Source: Bacteroidales bacterium
GTDB taxonomy: Bacteria; Bacteroidota; Bacteroidia; Bacteroidales; UBA932
Length of the DNA: 64,000 nucleotides
Direction of reading: 5' to 3'
Assembly: GCA_020026275.1 (NCBI GenBank)
Contig: JAHHQQ010000006.1
Coordinates: 1 to 64,000 of the forward strand
In this document: piece after piece, positions 54,346-63,162 of the stretch
Numbering within the stretch: the first letter of the stretch is position 1
Layout of the letters: each line of letters opens with the position of its first letter
The notes under the pieces: generated by a model
The model's database searches: none
Told to the model about the DNA's origin: nothing
The model's input: only the letters and a program-made list of their open reading frames with translations
Made by a program: the position numbers and the translations under genes

Positions 54346-56253
54346 ATGAAAGAAAGATTAACCATTATCCAATTCGTGGAAAAATACACGAAGGACTTTG
54401 CCAAAAATACTTTCCTGTGGGAAAAATCAGGGAAAGAATGGCTGCCGACTACTTTTGAACAGACCCGTATAGAGGCACACCGTGCCGGAGCCGGTCTGAT
54501 GGCTCTCGGTATCCAGAAAGGGGAAAAAGCAGCACTTCTGTCCGAAGGCCGCAACCTTTGGGTCATCAGCGAACTCGGCATTCTCTATGCCGGAGCCGTC
54601 AATGTGCCGCTTTCCATCAAACTTGAAGAAAACAATGACCTCATATTCAGAATCCGACATTCAGATTCCCAATACATCATTGTTTCAGGAACACAGCTTC
54701 CTAAGATCAGACGCATCCTCGCAGACTTGCCACAAGTGAAGAAAGTAATAGTATTGGACGATCTTCCTGAATATCAGGAGAACGAAATTGCCTTCTCTGA
54801 AATCTTGAAGATGGGTGACAAATTCCTCGACGAGCACAATGACCTGTTTGTCCAGAGATACGAATCTGTCGAACCGGATGATTATGCCAACATCAGCTAC
54901 ACTTCCGGAACCACGGCGGACCCGAAAGGAATCCTCCTGACCCATCGGAACTATACGGCCAATGTGGAGCAAGCCCGGTCCATCATCGGTGTAAGGCCAG
55001 ATGACCGGATGCTCATCATCCTTCCACTTGACCATTGCTTCGCCCATGTTGCAGGTTTCTACACGCTAATGTCCTATGGTGCCTCCATCGGTACTGTACC
55101 GGCAGGAAAAACAGCCATGGAGACATTGAGGAACATTCCGTCAAGTATCAAAGAATTGAAACCGACAGTCATGCTAAGCGTTCCGACCTTGGCCAAAAAC
55201 TTCAAGAAGAACATTGAATCCGGAGTCAAGGCAAAGGGGCCGACCGTATGGAAACTTTACAACTTCGCACTCAACCTTGCAATCTCCTACAACAAGGAAG
55301 GCTACAACAAAGGAGGCTTCTCCCAATGCTGGAAGAAACCGCTCATCGCCTTGTTTGACAAACTCATTTTCAAGAATGTGAGAGAAGGGCTTGGCGGACA
55401 AATGAGATTCTTTGTCGGTGGCGGTGCTTTGCTGGACATCGATCTCCAGAGATATTACTATGCCATCGGCATCCCGATGTACCAAGGTTACGGTCTTTCT
55501 GAGGCCACCCCTATCATCTCTTCCAACGCACCCGCCAGACACATTCTCGGTTCTTCCGGCTGTGTGGTGAAACCGATGGACATCAAAATCTGTGATTCTG
55601 AAGGAAAGGAACTTCCATACGGAGAAAAAGGCGAAATTGTCATCCGTGGAGAGAATGTCATGGCCGGCTATTGGAAAAACCCGAAAGCAACCGATGAAAC
55701 CATCGTAGACGGTTGGCTGCACACAGGAGATATGGGATATATGAAAGACAAAGACTTCCTCTATGTCGTAGGCCGATTCAAGTCCCTGCTCATCAGTTCC
55801 GACGGTGAAAAATATAGTCCAGAAGGAATTGAAGAATCTCTGGTAGAAAACTCAAAGTTCATTGAACAAGCCCTCCTTCACAATAACCAAGATCCATATA
55901 CCATTGCCTTGATTGTTCCGAACAAGGATGCGCTGAATACTTACTTGAAAACGATTTCCCCAGAACTGTCCCCTGCATCAGAAGAGGGAAAGAAGAAAAT
56001 GTTGGAGAAGATTCAGGAAGAAGTCAATTCCTATCGCAAGGGTGGCAAGAACTATGGTTCCTTCCCTGAGAGATGGTTGCCATCTGCCATCTGCATACTG
56101 CCTGAAGCGTTCACAGAAAAAAATCACATGATGAACAGTACCATGAAAATTGTTCGTGGTAAAGTGGAGAAGCATTACGCAGACCGTATTGCCTTTGCCT
56201 ATACACCAGAAGGGAAAAATATCATCAACAAGGAAAACATTGCCTCCCTGTAA
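54346..56253 (+). CDS. Long-chain acyl-CoA synthetase (AMP-forming)
   Basis: 635 aa from ATG 54346. ANL-superfamily motifs: the P-loop ISYTSGTTADPKG, YQGYGLSEATPI, WLHTGDMGYM and the hinge VVGRFKSLLISSDGEKYSP. The length and the C-terminal ERWLPSAICILPEAFTEKN region are typical of FadD15-type long-chain acyl-CoA ligases. It activates fatty acids to acyl-AMP and then acyl-CoA in the cytoplasm or at the membrane. The frame above the ATG (to 54202) is not conserved-looking. A near-perfect terminator follows the stop by 20 bp; the divergent GDPD gene is 347 bp upstream. Confidence 0.93.
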   Translation: MKERLTIIQFVEKYTKDFAKNTFLWEKSGKEWLPTTFEQTRIEAHRAGAGLMALGIQKGEKAALLSEGRNLWVISELGILYAGAVNVPLSIKLEENNDLIFRIRHSDSQYIIVSGTQLPKIRRILADLPQVKKVIVLDDLPEYQENEIAFSEILKMGDKFLDEHNDLFVQRYESVEPDDYANISYTSGTTADPKGILLTHRNYTANVEQARSIIGVRPDDRMLIILPLDHCFAHVAGFYTLMSYGASIGTVPAGKTAMETLRNIPSSIKELKPTVMLSVPTLAKNFKKNIESGVKAKGPTVWKLYNFALNLAISYNKEGYNKGGFSQCWKKPLIALFDKLIFKNVREGLGGQMRFFVGGGALLDIDLQRYYYAIGIPMYQGYGLSEATPIISSNAPARHILGSSGCVVKPMDIKICDSEGKELPYGEKGEIVIRGENVMAGYWKNPKATDETIVDGWLHTGDMGYMKDKDFLYVVGRFKSLLISSDGEKYSPEGIEESLVENSKFIEQALLHNNQDPYTIALIVPNKDALNTYLKTISPELSPASEEGKKKMLEKIQEEVNSYRKGGKNYGSFPERWLPSAICILPEAFTEKNHMMNSTMKIVRGKVEKHYADRIAFAYTPEGKNIINKENIASL

Positions 56254-56273
56254 TGTTTTTTCTTGAAATCAAG

Positions 56274-56309
56274 AAAAAGGGCTTGACTTTCTAAAGTCAA
56301 GCCCTTTTT
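56274..56309 (+). terminator. Bidirectional rho-independent terminator
   Basis: AAAAAGGGCTTGACTTT, a two-base loop CT, and AAAGTCAAGCCCTTTTT form a perfect 17-bp inverted repeat. A-runs and T-runs on both sides let it end transcription from the acyl-CoA ligase and from the convergent dlt-like operon. Confidence 0.9.
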
Positions 56310-56394
56310 CCAATAATAGTCTGACCGGACGGTTTCCCGACCCCTCAAGGAGAATTTTTCGAAAAGCCCAGCACGGGAAGAAGCCAGTTCCGGA

Positions 56395-57498
56395 TTATTT
56401 GATGAACGGCTGGCAGATTTCTCCAGAAATCTCCTCAACAGGCAAGACCGAAGGACTGGAAGACTGTTCTCCGTTGTAAATTCTATCCAGAAGCTGGGCG
56501 CCCAAACAAGGACGATAATGTCCTGGCTCATAATAATGATGGTAGTCTGCCGTATACGGATTTACTCCTGTGAAATCAAATACACTCTCTTTTCCAAAAA
56601 TATCCTGTAGAGTTTTCAAATCTGACGGATGAATTTTCTTCTGATAGAAATCAGGGCCAATTACCAACACCAACTGTGTCGAATGCTTGCGACAAATTGC
56701 TTCCATTTCCTTCAAAATTCGATTTTGAGGCTTGAAAATTGCAGGTTCATCGATTTGTCCAGGACATCTTTCCTTTCGATGAAATTCCGATTGATGAGAA
56801 ATCCAGTAATCCTCCCCGTTCATCTCAATTTCCTTTTCCCTCGGATTCAAACAATTGTTAGTATACGGTTCACGTACAGGTCCTCCTTCCCTGATCTGAC
56901 TTTTCATTCTTGGTGAATATTTTCCTGTTATCCTGTACTCAATGATAGGAATACATTTGTCTGGCATGAGAAAGGTCTGAAGATTCCGTAAAATGTATTG
57001 GAGCTGAGAAATTCCTGCAGCTTCACAAGAAAAAATCTTATTCGTGTTATGCGAAGGGACAGTGACTTTCAATGACTCCACATCAAACACAATCAAAAGG
57101 TAATCAATTTGAGCATCCACCTCTTCCAGAGCCTTCAATTTCTGGCAGACCCCTGCAATACCTTCCGCATTCTCAAAAAATCGGACTGCCTTCGATCCAT
57201 CCGGAAGATATTTTTCCCACTCATCGGTCCTGAACGCCATTGTACAAGAATTACCCATGATGAAGGAATTGAACGGAATGGAATCTCTATTGTTAAGATA
57301 ATTCTGCCATCCTACATGACCTTCACCAAGATACACTTCCGACTGGTCAAAACGCCTGTATTTTTTTAAAATCATGTCTGGGTCACAGATAAAATAGAAG
57401 GCAATCAGTGGCAGGAAAGGCAAAGCCAACAAAAACAGTTTGCCATATAGTTTTACTACAGAAGCCTTTTTAGGCCCATCTGATAAATCGTTGTTCAT
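56395..57498 (-). CDS. DltD-like / AlgJ-like SGNH membrane protein
   Basis: 367 aa with one N-terminal membrane helix (about 20-38) and an extracytoplasmic SGNH-like domain. The nucleophile region is SFIMGNSCTMAF (Ser84) and the catalytic Asp-x-x-His appears as ADYHHYYEPGH near 317-327. It begins 5 bp after the MBOAT stop. In dlt systems DltD, and in alginate acetylation AlgJ/AlgX, proteins of this type finish transfer of the acyl or aminoacyl group to the polymer. Here it is the last gene of the operon. Confidence 0.82.
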   Translation of the reverse strand: MNNDLSDGPKKASVVKLYGKLFLLALPFLPLIAFYFICDPDMILKKYRRFDQSEVYLGEGHVGWQNYLNNRDSIPFNSFIMGNSCTMAFRTDEWEKYLPDGSKAVRFFENAEGIAGVCQKLKALEEVDAQIDYLLIVFDVESLKVTVPSHNTNKIFSCEAAGISQLQYILRNLQTFLMPDKCIPIIEYRITGKYSPRMKSQIREGGPVREPYTNNCLNPREKEIEMNGEDYWISHQSEFHRKERCPGQIDEPAIFKPQNRILKEMEAICRKHSTQLVLVIGPDFYQKKIHPSDLKTLQDIFGKESVFDFTGVNPYTADYHHYYEPGHYRPCLGAQLLDRIYNGEQSSSPSVLPVEEISGEICQPFIK

Positions 57499-57503
57499 AA
57501 AAT

Positions 57504-58937
57504 TTAAAATTGCAGATAGATAAAGTTGTCATTTTCAAACATGCCCAATGAGAACAATGCGAAAAACAAAGAAAAATAAATTGTCCAACGCAACCACGAC
57601 GGAAGTTCCCGACTCTTTTCAATAAGGTCATGTTTTACAGAGAATGCTTCATAGATGAACATCAGCAGCAAGGTAGTTCCGGCAACTATGCAGAAATGAT
57701 CACTCATACCGATATTCATTTCCTTCCATGAATGATGCGGAACAAAGGAAATACGAGTGATGAATTCAACAGCATCTGCAAGGCTCTCGGACCTCAAAAA
57801 GACTAGAGAAAGAGCGAACAGCAGATAAGTGCGGATGATATAGACCACATTTGCAATCCTTGTCCCCACCCTTCTTTCGAAACGAGTCCTCACGGCAGAG
57901 AATCTCATTTCAAGACAGATTATGATCCCCTGTATGAGTCCATAGACCAGGAACGACAGTCCCATACCATGCCACAAACCCAGAAGTGAAAACGTTATCA
58001 GAAGACTGGCATATATACCCGCCGCCTTCCATCTCCGAAGCAAGGCAGTCATCGGAACAAACAAATAATCCCTGACCCAGAATGACAATGACATATGCCA
58101 TCTTCTCCAAAGTTCCGCCGTCGATTTAGAACTGAAGGGGAAATTGAAGTTGGGTGAGAGACGGATGCCGAACATCCTCGCTCCACCCAGAGCCATATCT
58201 GTATAGCCTGAAAAATCAGAATAGAGTTCAATCGGATAGAGCAGACAAGTCATGAGAAGCTGCAGACCGGAAGCATCATTGACATTTGAGAATACATCAG
58301 AAGTATAGGGTGACAGATAGTTGGCGATCAACAGCTTCTTCAACATACCTAAAAAAATGAGTTTCAGTCCATATACCGCATTGTCATAATCAAAAGACTC
58401 AGGTCGTCTGATCTGTTCAATCAAACTGCCGAATCTTTCAATCGGTCCAGACAGGAACTTCAAAAAGAAAAGCATATATAGACTGAAGTCGAAAAAGTTC
58501 CTTTCGGCCTTTTCTTCCTGCCAATATACATCAGTCAGATATCCTATGGCCTGAAAAGTATAGAATGACATTCCCAGAGGACAGATTAACCGGCTGACAA
58601 TTGAAGAATCACCAGCCGCCCCGGAACGGATGTGCAATATGCCAGACAACCAGGCCGGATTATGGAACAATATCCACAACCCGACCAATACAGCAATCGA
58701 AAGAGCATGAATCAGCTGCACTTTGCCTTTGTCTTGAAATTTTTCTATCACTCTTCCAGCCACAAACGTGAATGCTGTGACCAGTACTGACATGACAAGA
58801 AAAAACGGGTTGTTCCAAGCTATGAAGACACAACTTGCAACCAGCAGATAAAAATTCCTTGCCTTTGCTGGACTGAAAGAATACAATAGAAAAGTAGCAA
58901 TAAACAAGATTGCGAAATCTAAAGATAGAAAAGCCAT
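57504..58937 (-). CDS. MBOAT membrane O-acyltransferase, DltB/AlgI-like
   Basis: 477 aa, about 11 membrane helices. MBOAT signatures: GMSFYTFQAIGYLTDVYW at 122-139, LSGPIERF near 162-169, ELWRRWHMSLSFWVRDY with His281, and GLWHGMGLSF with the catalytic His323. In dlt operons DltB passes D-alanine from the carrier protein across the membrane; AlgI does the same with acetyl. Because a carrier protein and an adenylating ligase lie directly upstream, the DltB role is favoured here. It lies 4 bp after the carrier gene and 5 bp before the DltD-like gene. Confidence 0.93.
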   Translation of the reverse strand: MAFLSLDFAILFIATFLLYSFSPAKARNFYLLVASCVFIAWNNPFFLVMSVLVTAFTFVAGRVIEKFQDKGKVQLIHALSIAVLVGLWILFHNPAWLSGILHIRSGAAGDSSIVSRLICPLGMSFYTFQAIGYLTDVYWQEEKAERNFFDFSLYMLFFLKFLSGPIERFGSLIEQIRRPESFDYDNAVYGLKLIFLGMLKKLLIANYLSPYTSDVFSNVNDASGLQLLMTCLLYPIELYSDFSGYTDMALGGARMFGIRLSPNFNFPFSSKSTAELWRRWHMSLSFWVRDYLFVPMTALLRRWKAAGIYASLLITFSLLGLWHGMGLSFLVYGLIQGIIICLEMRFSAVRTRFERRVGTRIANVVYIIRTYLLFALSLVFLRSESLADAVEFITRISFVPHHSWKEMNIGMSDHFCIVAGTTLLLMFIYEAFSVKHDLIEKSRELPSWLRWTIYFSLFFALFSLGMFENDNFIYLQF

Positions 58938-58941
58938 GGTC

Positions 58942-59187
58942 CTAGTTCACTTTCTTTTCAACCATACTGACAAGATCACCGACATTACCTACTTTCATCA
59001 GTTCTCTGAATGATATACGGATACCATAACGTTTCTCCACTTCTGCCATGATAAGCATGTGAGTCAATGAATCCCATCCTTTCACATCACTGCTGGTAGT
59101 CCCGTAATCCAATACGATACTGTCATTCTTCAGGATTTCACGCACTACCTGCTGTATGCACATTAAAATTTCTTGTTGCTTTTCCAT
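58942..59187 (-). CDS. Acyl/peptidyl carrier protein, DltC-like
   Basis: 81 aa from ATG 59187 (an ATG two codons upstream is possible). The phosphopantetheine site is VKGWDSLTHM, with the Ser of GWDSL. The helix after it, IMAEVEKRYGIRIS, is typical of ACP and DltC. It follows the ligase gene within one base of the ligase stop and precedes MBOAT by 4 bp. It would carry an activated amino acid or acyl group as a thioester. Confidence 0.92.
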   Translation of the reverse strand: MEKQQEILMCIQQVVREILKNDSIVLDYGTTSSDVKGWDSLTHMLIMAEVEKRYGIRISFRELMKVGNVGDLVSMVEKKVN

Positions 59188-59193
59188 CTTCAT

Positions 59194-60684
59194 TTATAAA
59201 TTTAAAAGTTTTTTGACCTCATTTCTATCAATCTTGTTGCTGTTGTTTATTGGAAATTTTCCGATACACAGAATCTCACTTGGAATCATGTAATAAGGCA
59301 GTTCCAACCGGAGATGTGATTTCAAATCATCCGCTGACACTATCTCTTTCCCCTCCACTGCCAAGGCAATGGCGTCTCCTGCTCCCTTCCGGCTGTATGT
59401 AACAGCGACCACATTCCTTGTGAAGTTGAAATATTTCTTCGCCGCATATTCAATTTCACTCAATTCGATCCTGAATCCCTGAATTTTTACTTGATGATCC
59501 TTCCGCCCGCAATAATACAGATCCCCCTCCTCATCCATCACGCATAAATCACCAGTCCTATAGAATCGTTCCCCTGATTCCAACTTGAAAAAAGCCTCCT
59601 CCGTCTTGTCCGGACGGTTGAGATAGCCATCCATTACCTGTGGCCCGGAAACCAACAATTCTCCTTGTTGACCAGGCGGAACTTGTTTTCCATTTTCATC
59701 TGCAATTAGAGTCACTGTATCCATGAAAGGCTTTCCAATTGCAACCATTCCATTATGTTCCTTTACCGCCTGTTCTGGAAGTCTATATACACAACAGAAA
59801 ATCGTCGATTCCGTCGGCCCGTACAGATTGATGAATTCTGCATTGGGCGCACACGAACGAAATTTCATGACCACCTCTGTCTGAGAAGCCTCAGCCGTAA
59901 GGATAAGATACTTCAGTTTAGGGAAACGGATGTCCTCAAAATAAGGGGAAAGAAGTTGAAGCAGCGACGGTGTCACGGCAGCACAAGTCAAAGCATCCTC
60001 TTCCAACAGGCTGACCACCTTGAAATGCTTGATGTCCGTATAACCTACAGTATAGATGGATGCTCCTAGTGTGAGAGGATAAAGGAACGATACAACAGAC
60101 ACGTCAAATGTCAGTTCGAACATCTGCAGCATCCTGTCCGATTCGTCCAAATTCCAGTCAAGTGCGGAATATGCTCTATAGAAAGCGTCCAGATTGGATC
60201 GCGAAATAGGTACCCCTTTTGGCTCTCCCGTGCTGCCTGATGTGAAAATAATGTAGGCATAACTTCCGAAATCCCCTCGGGCGGCCAAATTCTCAAGTTT
60301 CTCCGTCTTCTTGCATTCCGCAATGGGCAGATAAAGATTTTCATCAAGATAATCAGGCTTAGGTCCATATCCAAGTACCTTTGCGACGTCTGCCGATTCT
60401 ACAATCTTCCGGTTTCTTTCAACCGGATACGAGGGATGTAAAATCACATATGTGTTACCACTCAGCAATACAGCCAGAATAGCCGCATAAGTCTGGATAG
60501 AATCCTCACCTATAATTCCCACCCGCTTATTCTCAAATGGAAGGATGGCAACAATCGAACAGACCCATTCCTTCAGTTCACCATATGTATATTCCCGTCC
60601 TTTGATAACGAAAGCAACATTTTCGGTGTGACGATTCATAGACACAATAATGTCATCAATCATTGAATTTCTTTCATTTTTCAT
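59194..60684 (-). CDS. DltA-like amino acid/acyl adenylating ligase
   Basis: 496 aa from ATG 60684 (or 60690). ANL adenylation motifs: IIFTSGSTGEPKG, FELTFDVSVVSFLYPLTLGA, FINLYGPTEST, RFYRTGDL, DHQVKIQGFRIELSEIE and the catalytic Lys in NNSNKIDRNEV near the C-terminus. Length and order match D-alanine-poly(phosphoribitol) ligase and stand-alone NRPS adenylation domains. The specificity pocket cannot be read with confidence, so D-Ala is inference from the dlt-like order A-C-B-D. It starts the core of the operon. Confidence 0.88.
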   Translation of the reverse strand: MKNERNSMIDDIIVSMNRHTENVAFVIKGREYTYGELKEWVCSIVAILPFENKRVGIIGEDSIQTYAAILAVLLSGNTYVILHPSYPVERNRKIVESADVAKVLGYGPKPDYLDENLYLPIAECKKTEKLENLAARGDFGSYAYIIFTSGSTGEPKGVPISRSNLDAFYRAYSALDWNLDESDRMLQMFELTFDVSVVSFLYPLTLGASIYTVGYTDIKHFKVVSLLEEDALTCAAVTPSLLQLLSPYFEDIRFPKLKYLILTAEASQTEVVMKFRSCAPNAEFINLYGPTESTIFCCVYRLPEQAVKEHNGMVAIGKPFMDTVTLIADENGKQVPPGQQGELLVSGPQVMDGYLNRPDKTEEAFFKLESGERFYRTGDLCVMDEEGDLYYCGRKDHQVKIQGFRIELSEIEYAAKKYFNFTRNVVAVTYSRKGAGDAIALAVEGKEIVSADDLKSHLRLELPYYMIPSEILCIGKFPINNSNKIDRNEVKKLLNL

Positions 60685-60696
60685 ATTCATACATGG

Positions 60697-60978
60697 TTAT
60701 TTAAATTTGGTATCCTCTCCCGAATCCACTTTCATCAGACAGGAATCCAGAAGAATACCCCTATCAATCACATTGTCAAATTCCCAATAATGTTTTACAT
60801 ATGAGACGTGATGTTCCCCAAAAGTACCATTCGGGAATTCAAGATCCTCTTCATTTCATCGTATCCGATGGGACAACACACCCATTTCGCTGGACTTCAG
60901 AAAAAATCCCGCGATCATATATCCGACATAGAAAATTGAAATTGTGTAAATTATAGAAAAATTGAGGCACCACGCCAT
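60697..60978 (-). pseudogene. Possible broken small membrane-protein gene before the ligase
   Basis: A frame from ATG 60978 encodes 40 residues with a hydrophobic helix (FSIIYTISIFYVGYMIAGFF), stops at TGA 60856-60858, and continues in frame for 52 residues (EEDLEFPNGTFGEHHVSYV) to TAA 60697-60699. One nonsense change would explain both halves. No family recognised. It sits between the small membrane protein and the ligase gene on the same strand. Confidence 0.4.
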
Positions 60979-61024
60979 CTAAGAAAAGACAGCGGCCAGT
61001 GATCTCCCGAATGGGATTTCTATA

Positions 61025-61366
61025 TCAAAAGACAGGAGGGCTCCGCAGTAAAAAGTAACTGCACAACAAAAATGCCTTCTTTCTCACAGCAAAGATGTGG
61101 CGACTTTGCAAGATAGTAGATTCGACAAGGAATGGACAGTTCTCCTCTCGGAGGAACACAGACAGGAAATAAATACATATCGCGCAAGGAGAACGGTCTA
61201 CACTCGTTGTTTCCTCGTCGCAAGTATACACAATGCCATCAAGCTCTGCATGCTGGTGAAATGCTTTCACAATAGAAAACCTCAGCATCACAGACAACAA
61301 GATAAATGCCGATACTGCCGATATGGACTGTCTAATATGGATACTCATTCCTGTTCCTGCATTCAT
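61025..61366 (-). CDS. Small His/Cys membrane protein, translationally coupled
   Basis: 113 aa. Its ATG overlaps the acyltransferase stop as ATGA (61363-61366), strong evidence for coupled translation. It has an N-terminal membrane helix (AVSAFILLSVMLRFSIV), then FHQHAELD and CAICIYFLSVFL, a hydrophobic region with His and Cys pairs, and a basic C-terminus. The HQH ... CAIC pattern recalls small Bacteroidota membrane proteins of unknown role; no function is claimed. It probably belongs to the dlt-like operon. Confidence 0.55.
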   Translation of the reverse strand: MNAGTGMSIHIRQSISAVSAFILLSVMLRFSIVKAFHQHAELDGIVYTCDEETTSVDRSPCAICIYFLSVFLREENCPFLVESTILQSRHIFAVRKKAFLLCSYFLLRSPPVF

Positions 61367-62244
61367 GACCACCTCTTGTGTGACCAAAGATAATTTTCAG
61401 GATTGCTCCTGATCTCATTTTCGAGTTCAGAGAAATACATCTCAAGCAACTCACCTTCTCCTTTTCCGGAGGCATCCTCCGCAAGAGGAACGTAGGTAAT
61501 TTCATAATGCCCTTTCTCTTTCCTCTCCATCTTGGAGAACAAAAGAGACATCTGGTATTTCCGGGCCAGTCTGACACTGGCTGCCATCCCACAAGTCTTC
61601 TGGTTCATGAAATTTCCGATGTACCGACCCTTTCCGCGATAGGGTCTCTGATCATTTATGAAAAAATAAATCTTCTGCTCTCCGCCATGCCGGCATACAT
61701 ACCGGACAATCTGATCTGATTCCACAAGCCCTTCAAAGTTCTCGACTACTGTCGTACGTGCCTTCTTGAGTATTTCATTCCACATCCAGCTGGACTGCCG
61801 CTTGTAGACAATGCAAATGTGACTTTCATCGAAGACATAGTCCAACTGAGGGTCTCGGTTGTAATAACGAAGCCCGCCAATCAACTCCCAATTTCCAGTA
61901 TGAGAGGACAGAATCATGACACTCCGACCCCGGCCGTAAGCTTCTTCCAGCACCTGTGGATTGGTGATGACACATATTTCCGAATCCCTCAACCTCTCTG
62001 GGGTGGTTCCTGCGAACCAAATGGATTCAGCCATAATTTCACCCAAGTGACTGTAGAACCGATTCGCCAACTCGCTGATTTCACGGCAATCCTTCTCTGG
62101 AAAAGACCGGGCAAGATTCGTAAGTACAACGTCTCTACGATATTGCATCATAGACTTGAGAATCCACTTGAATAGAGATACCATACGATAATGAAGGCGA
62201 AGAGGAAACTTTCCAAGCAGACATATTATTGAATATAGAATCAT
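61363..62244 (-). CDS. LpxL/HtrB-like acyltransferase (paralogue)
   Basis: 293 aa with H-x4-E catalytic motif SHTGNWEL (His115, Glu120), FINDQRPYRGKG and C-terminal YLWSHKRWS. It is clearly a paralogue of the protein at 20851-21741; many blocks are identical (GGLRYYN, YEITYVPLA, WSHKRW). It heads the apparent operon that continues with the small membrane protein and the dlt-like genes. It would add an acyl chain to a lipid carrier or lipid A, perhaps the target that is later modified by the dlt-like enzymes (inference). Confidence 0.9.
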   Translation of the reverse strand: MILYSIICLLGKFPLRLHYRMVSLFKWILKSMMQYRRDVVLTNLARSFPEKDCREISELANRFYSHLGEIMAESIWFAGTTPERLRDSEICVITNPQVLEEAYGRGRSVMILSSHTGNWELIGGLRYYNRDPQLDYVFDESHICIVYKRQSSWMWNEILKKARTTVVENFEGLVESDQIVRYVCRHGGEQKIYFFINDQRPYRGKGRYIGNFMNQKTCGMAASVRLARKYQMSLLFSKMERKEKGHYEITYVPLAEDASGKGEGELLEMYFSELENEIRSNPENYLWSHKRWS

Positions 62245-62274
62245 ATGCAGTTTCTTTCATTGTCATGATTTGTA

Positions 62275-63162
62275 TCAATCTGAATATAATGAGGATCCTG
62301 TATCAGATGTTGTATCAAAATAACCGTTCTGATACTCCTTCGGAGACTGTCCCATATGTTTCTTGAAAAATTTGCAAAAATGAGAGACATCGCAGAAATG
62401 GTATTCATAAGCCATTTCCTTGATACTTTTATGCAAATTCTGAAGGTCCAGGCAAATATTGATGATTGTATATTGTTCTATACATTCTGAAACTGACATG
62501 CGAGTAACCTTTTTTATTATTTCAGACAACTTGCTTCTGCTTATTTTGAGTTCTCTGGCATAATAGGATACTTGACGGTAAGTTTTAAAATTATTATATA
62601 ACAAAGCCATGAACTCACTTACAATCTTACCATCTTTTTGGTCTTTATTCCAATAATTTTCGGACCACCTTTCATAGTAACTGTCAATATGGTACAAGAT
62701 TCCTTGTATAAGGTTGATTATCACCGGATTCCGATCAGAAATCCCTAAATTGACCTGCTTTTTTATTATATCATAATACTCTCGTAAAGTACCACTTTCA
62801 GATTTCTGAAGTATCAAACACGATTGTATGGCAGACATAAAACAGACTGAAGGGGTTTCTTTCAACAAATGAAGCCAATCTTTCTTCGACAGAAATAATC
62901 CAAATCCGTCGCAATCATTGTTCTTGCAATCAATGATCTTGACCTCTCCTTTCGAAAGGAACAAACAGCACGAAGATCTCAAATGAATCATTTTATGATT
63001 TACCATCAAATCAATAGTTCCAGAATGAACAACCATGATAAATATAAAATCCTCCATATTATATTCCTCATTGATTTTCAGATATTGGTCTTTGTCAACA
63101 AGAACTATTGACTTTCCTTCTTTATGAAATAAATCTCTTAATATCTGAGCTGAGATAGTCAT
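62275..63162 (-). CDS. AraC-family transcriptional regulator
   Basis: 295 aa. The N-terminal cupin-like sensor contains IIDCKNNDCDGFGLFLSKKD. Two C-terminal HTH motifs follow: VSYYARELKISRSKLSEII and IKEMAYEYHFCDVSHFCKFF, then KKHMGQSPKEYQ, the AraC signature end. It lies 30 bp upstream of the acyltransferase gene on the same strand, so it may control the acyltransferase/dlt-like operon. The inducer is unknown. Confidence 0.92.
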   Translation of the reverse strand: MTISAQILRDLFHKEGKSIVLVDKDQYLKINEEYNMEDFIFIMVVHSGTIDLMVNHKMIHLRSSCCLFLSKGEVKIIDCKNNDCDGFGLFLSKKDWLHLLKETPSVCFMSAIQSCLILQKSESGTLREYYDIIKKQVNLGISDRNPVIINLIQGILYHIDSYYERWSENYWNKDQKDGKIVSEFMALLYNNFKTYRQVSYYARELKISRSKLSEIIKKVTRMSVSECIEQYTIINICLDLQNLHKSIKEMAYEYHFCDVSHFCKFFKKHMGQSPKEYQNGYFDTTSDTGSSLYSD

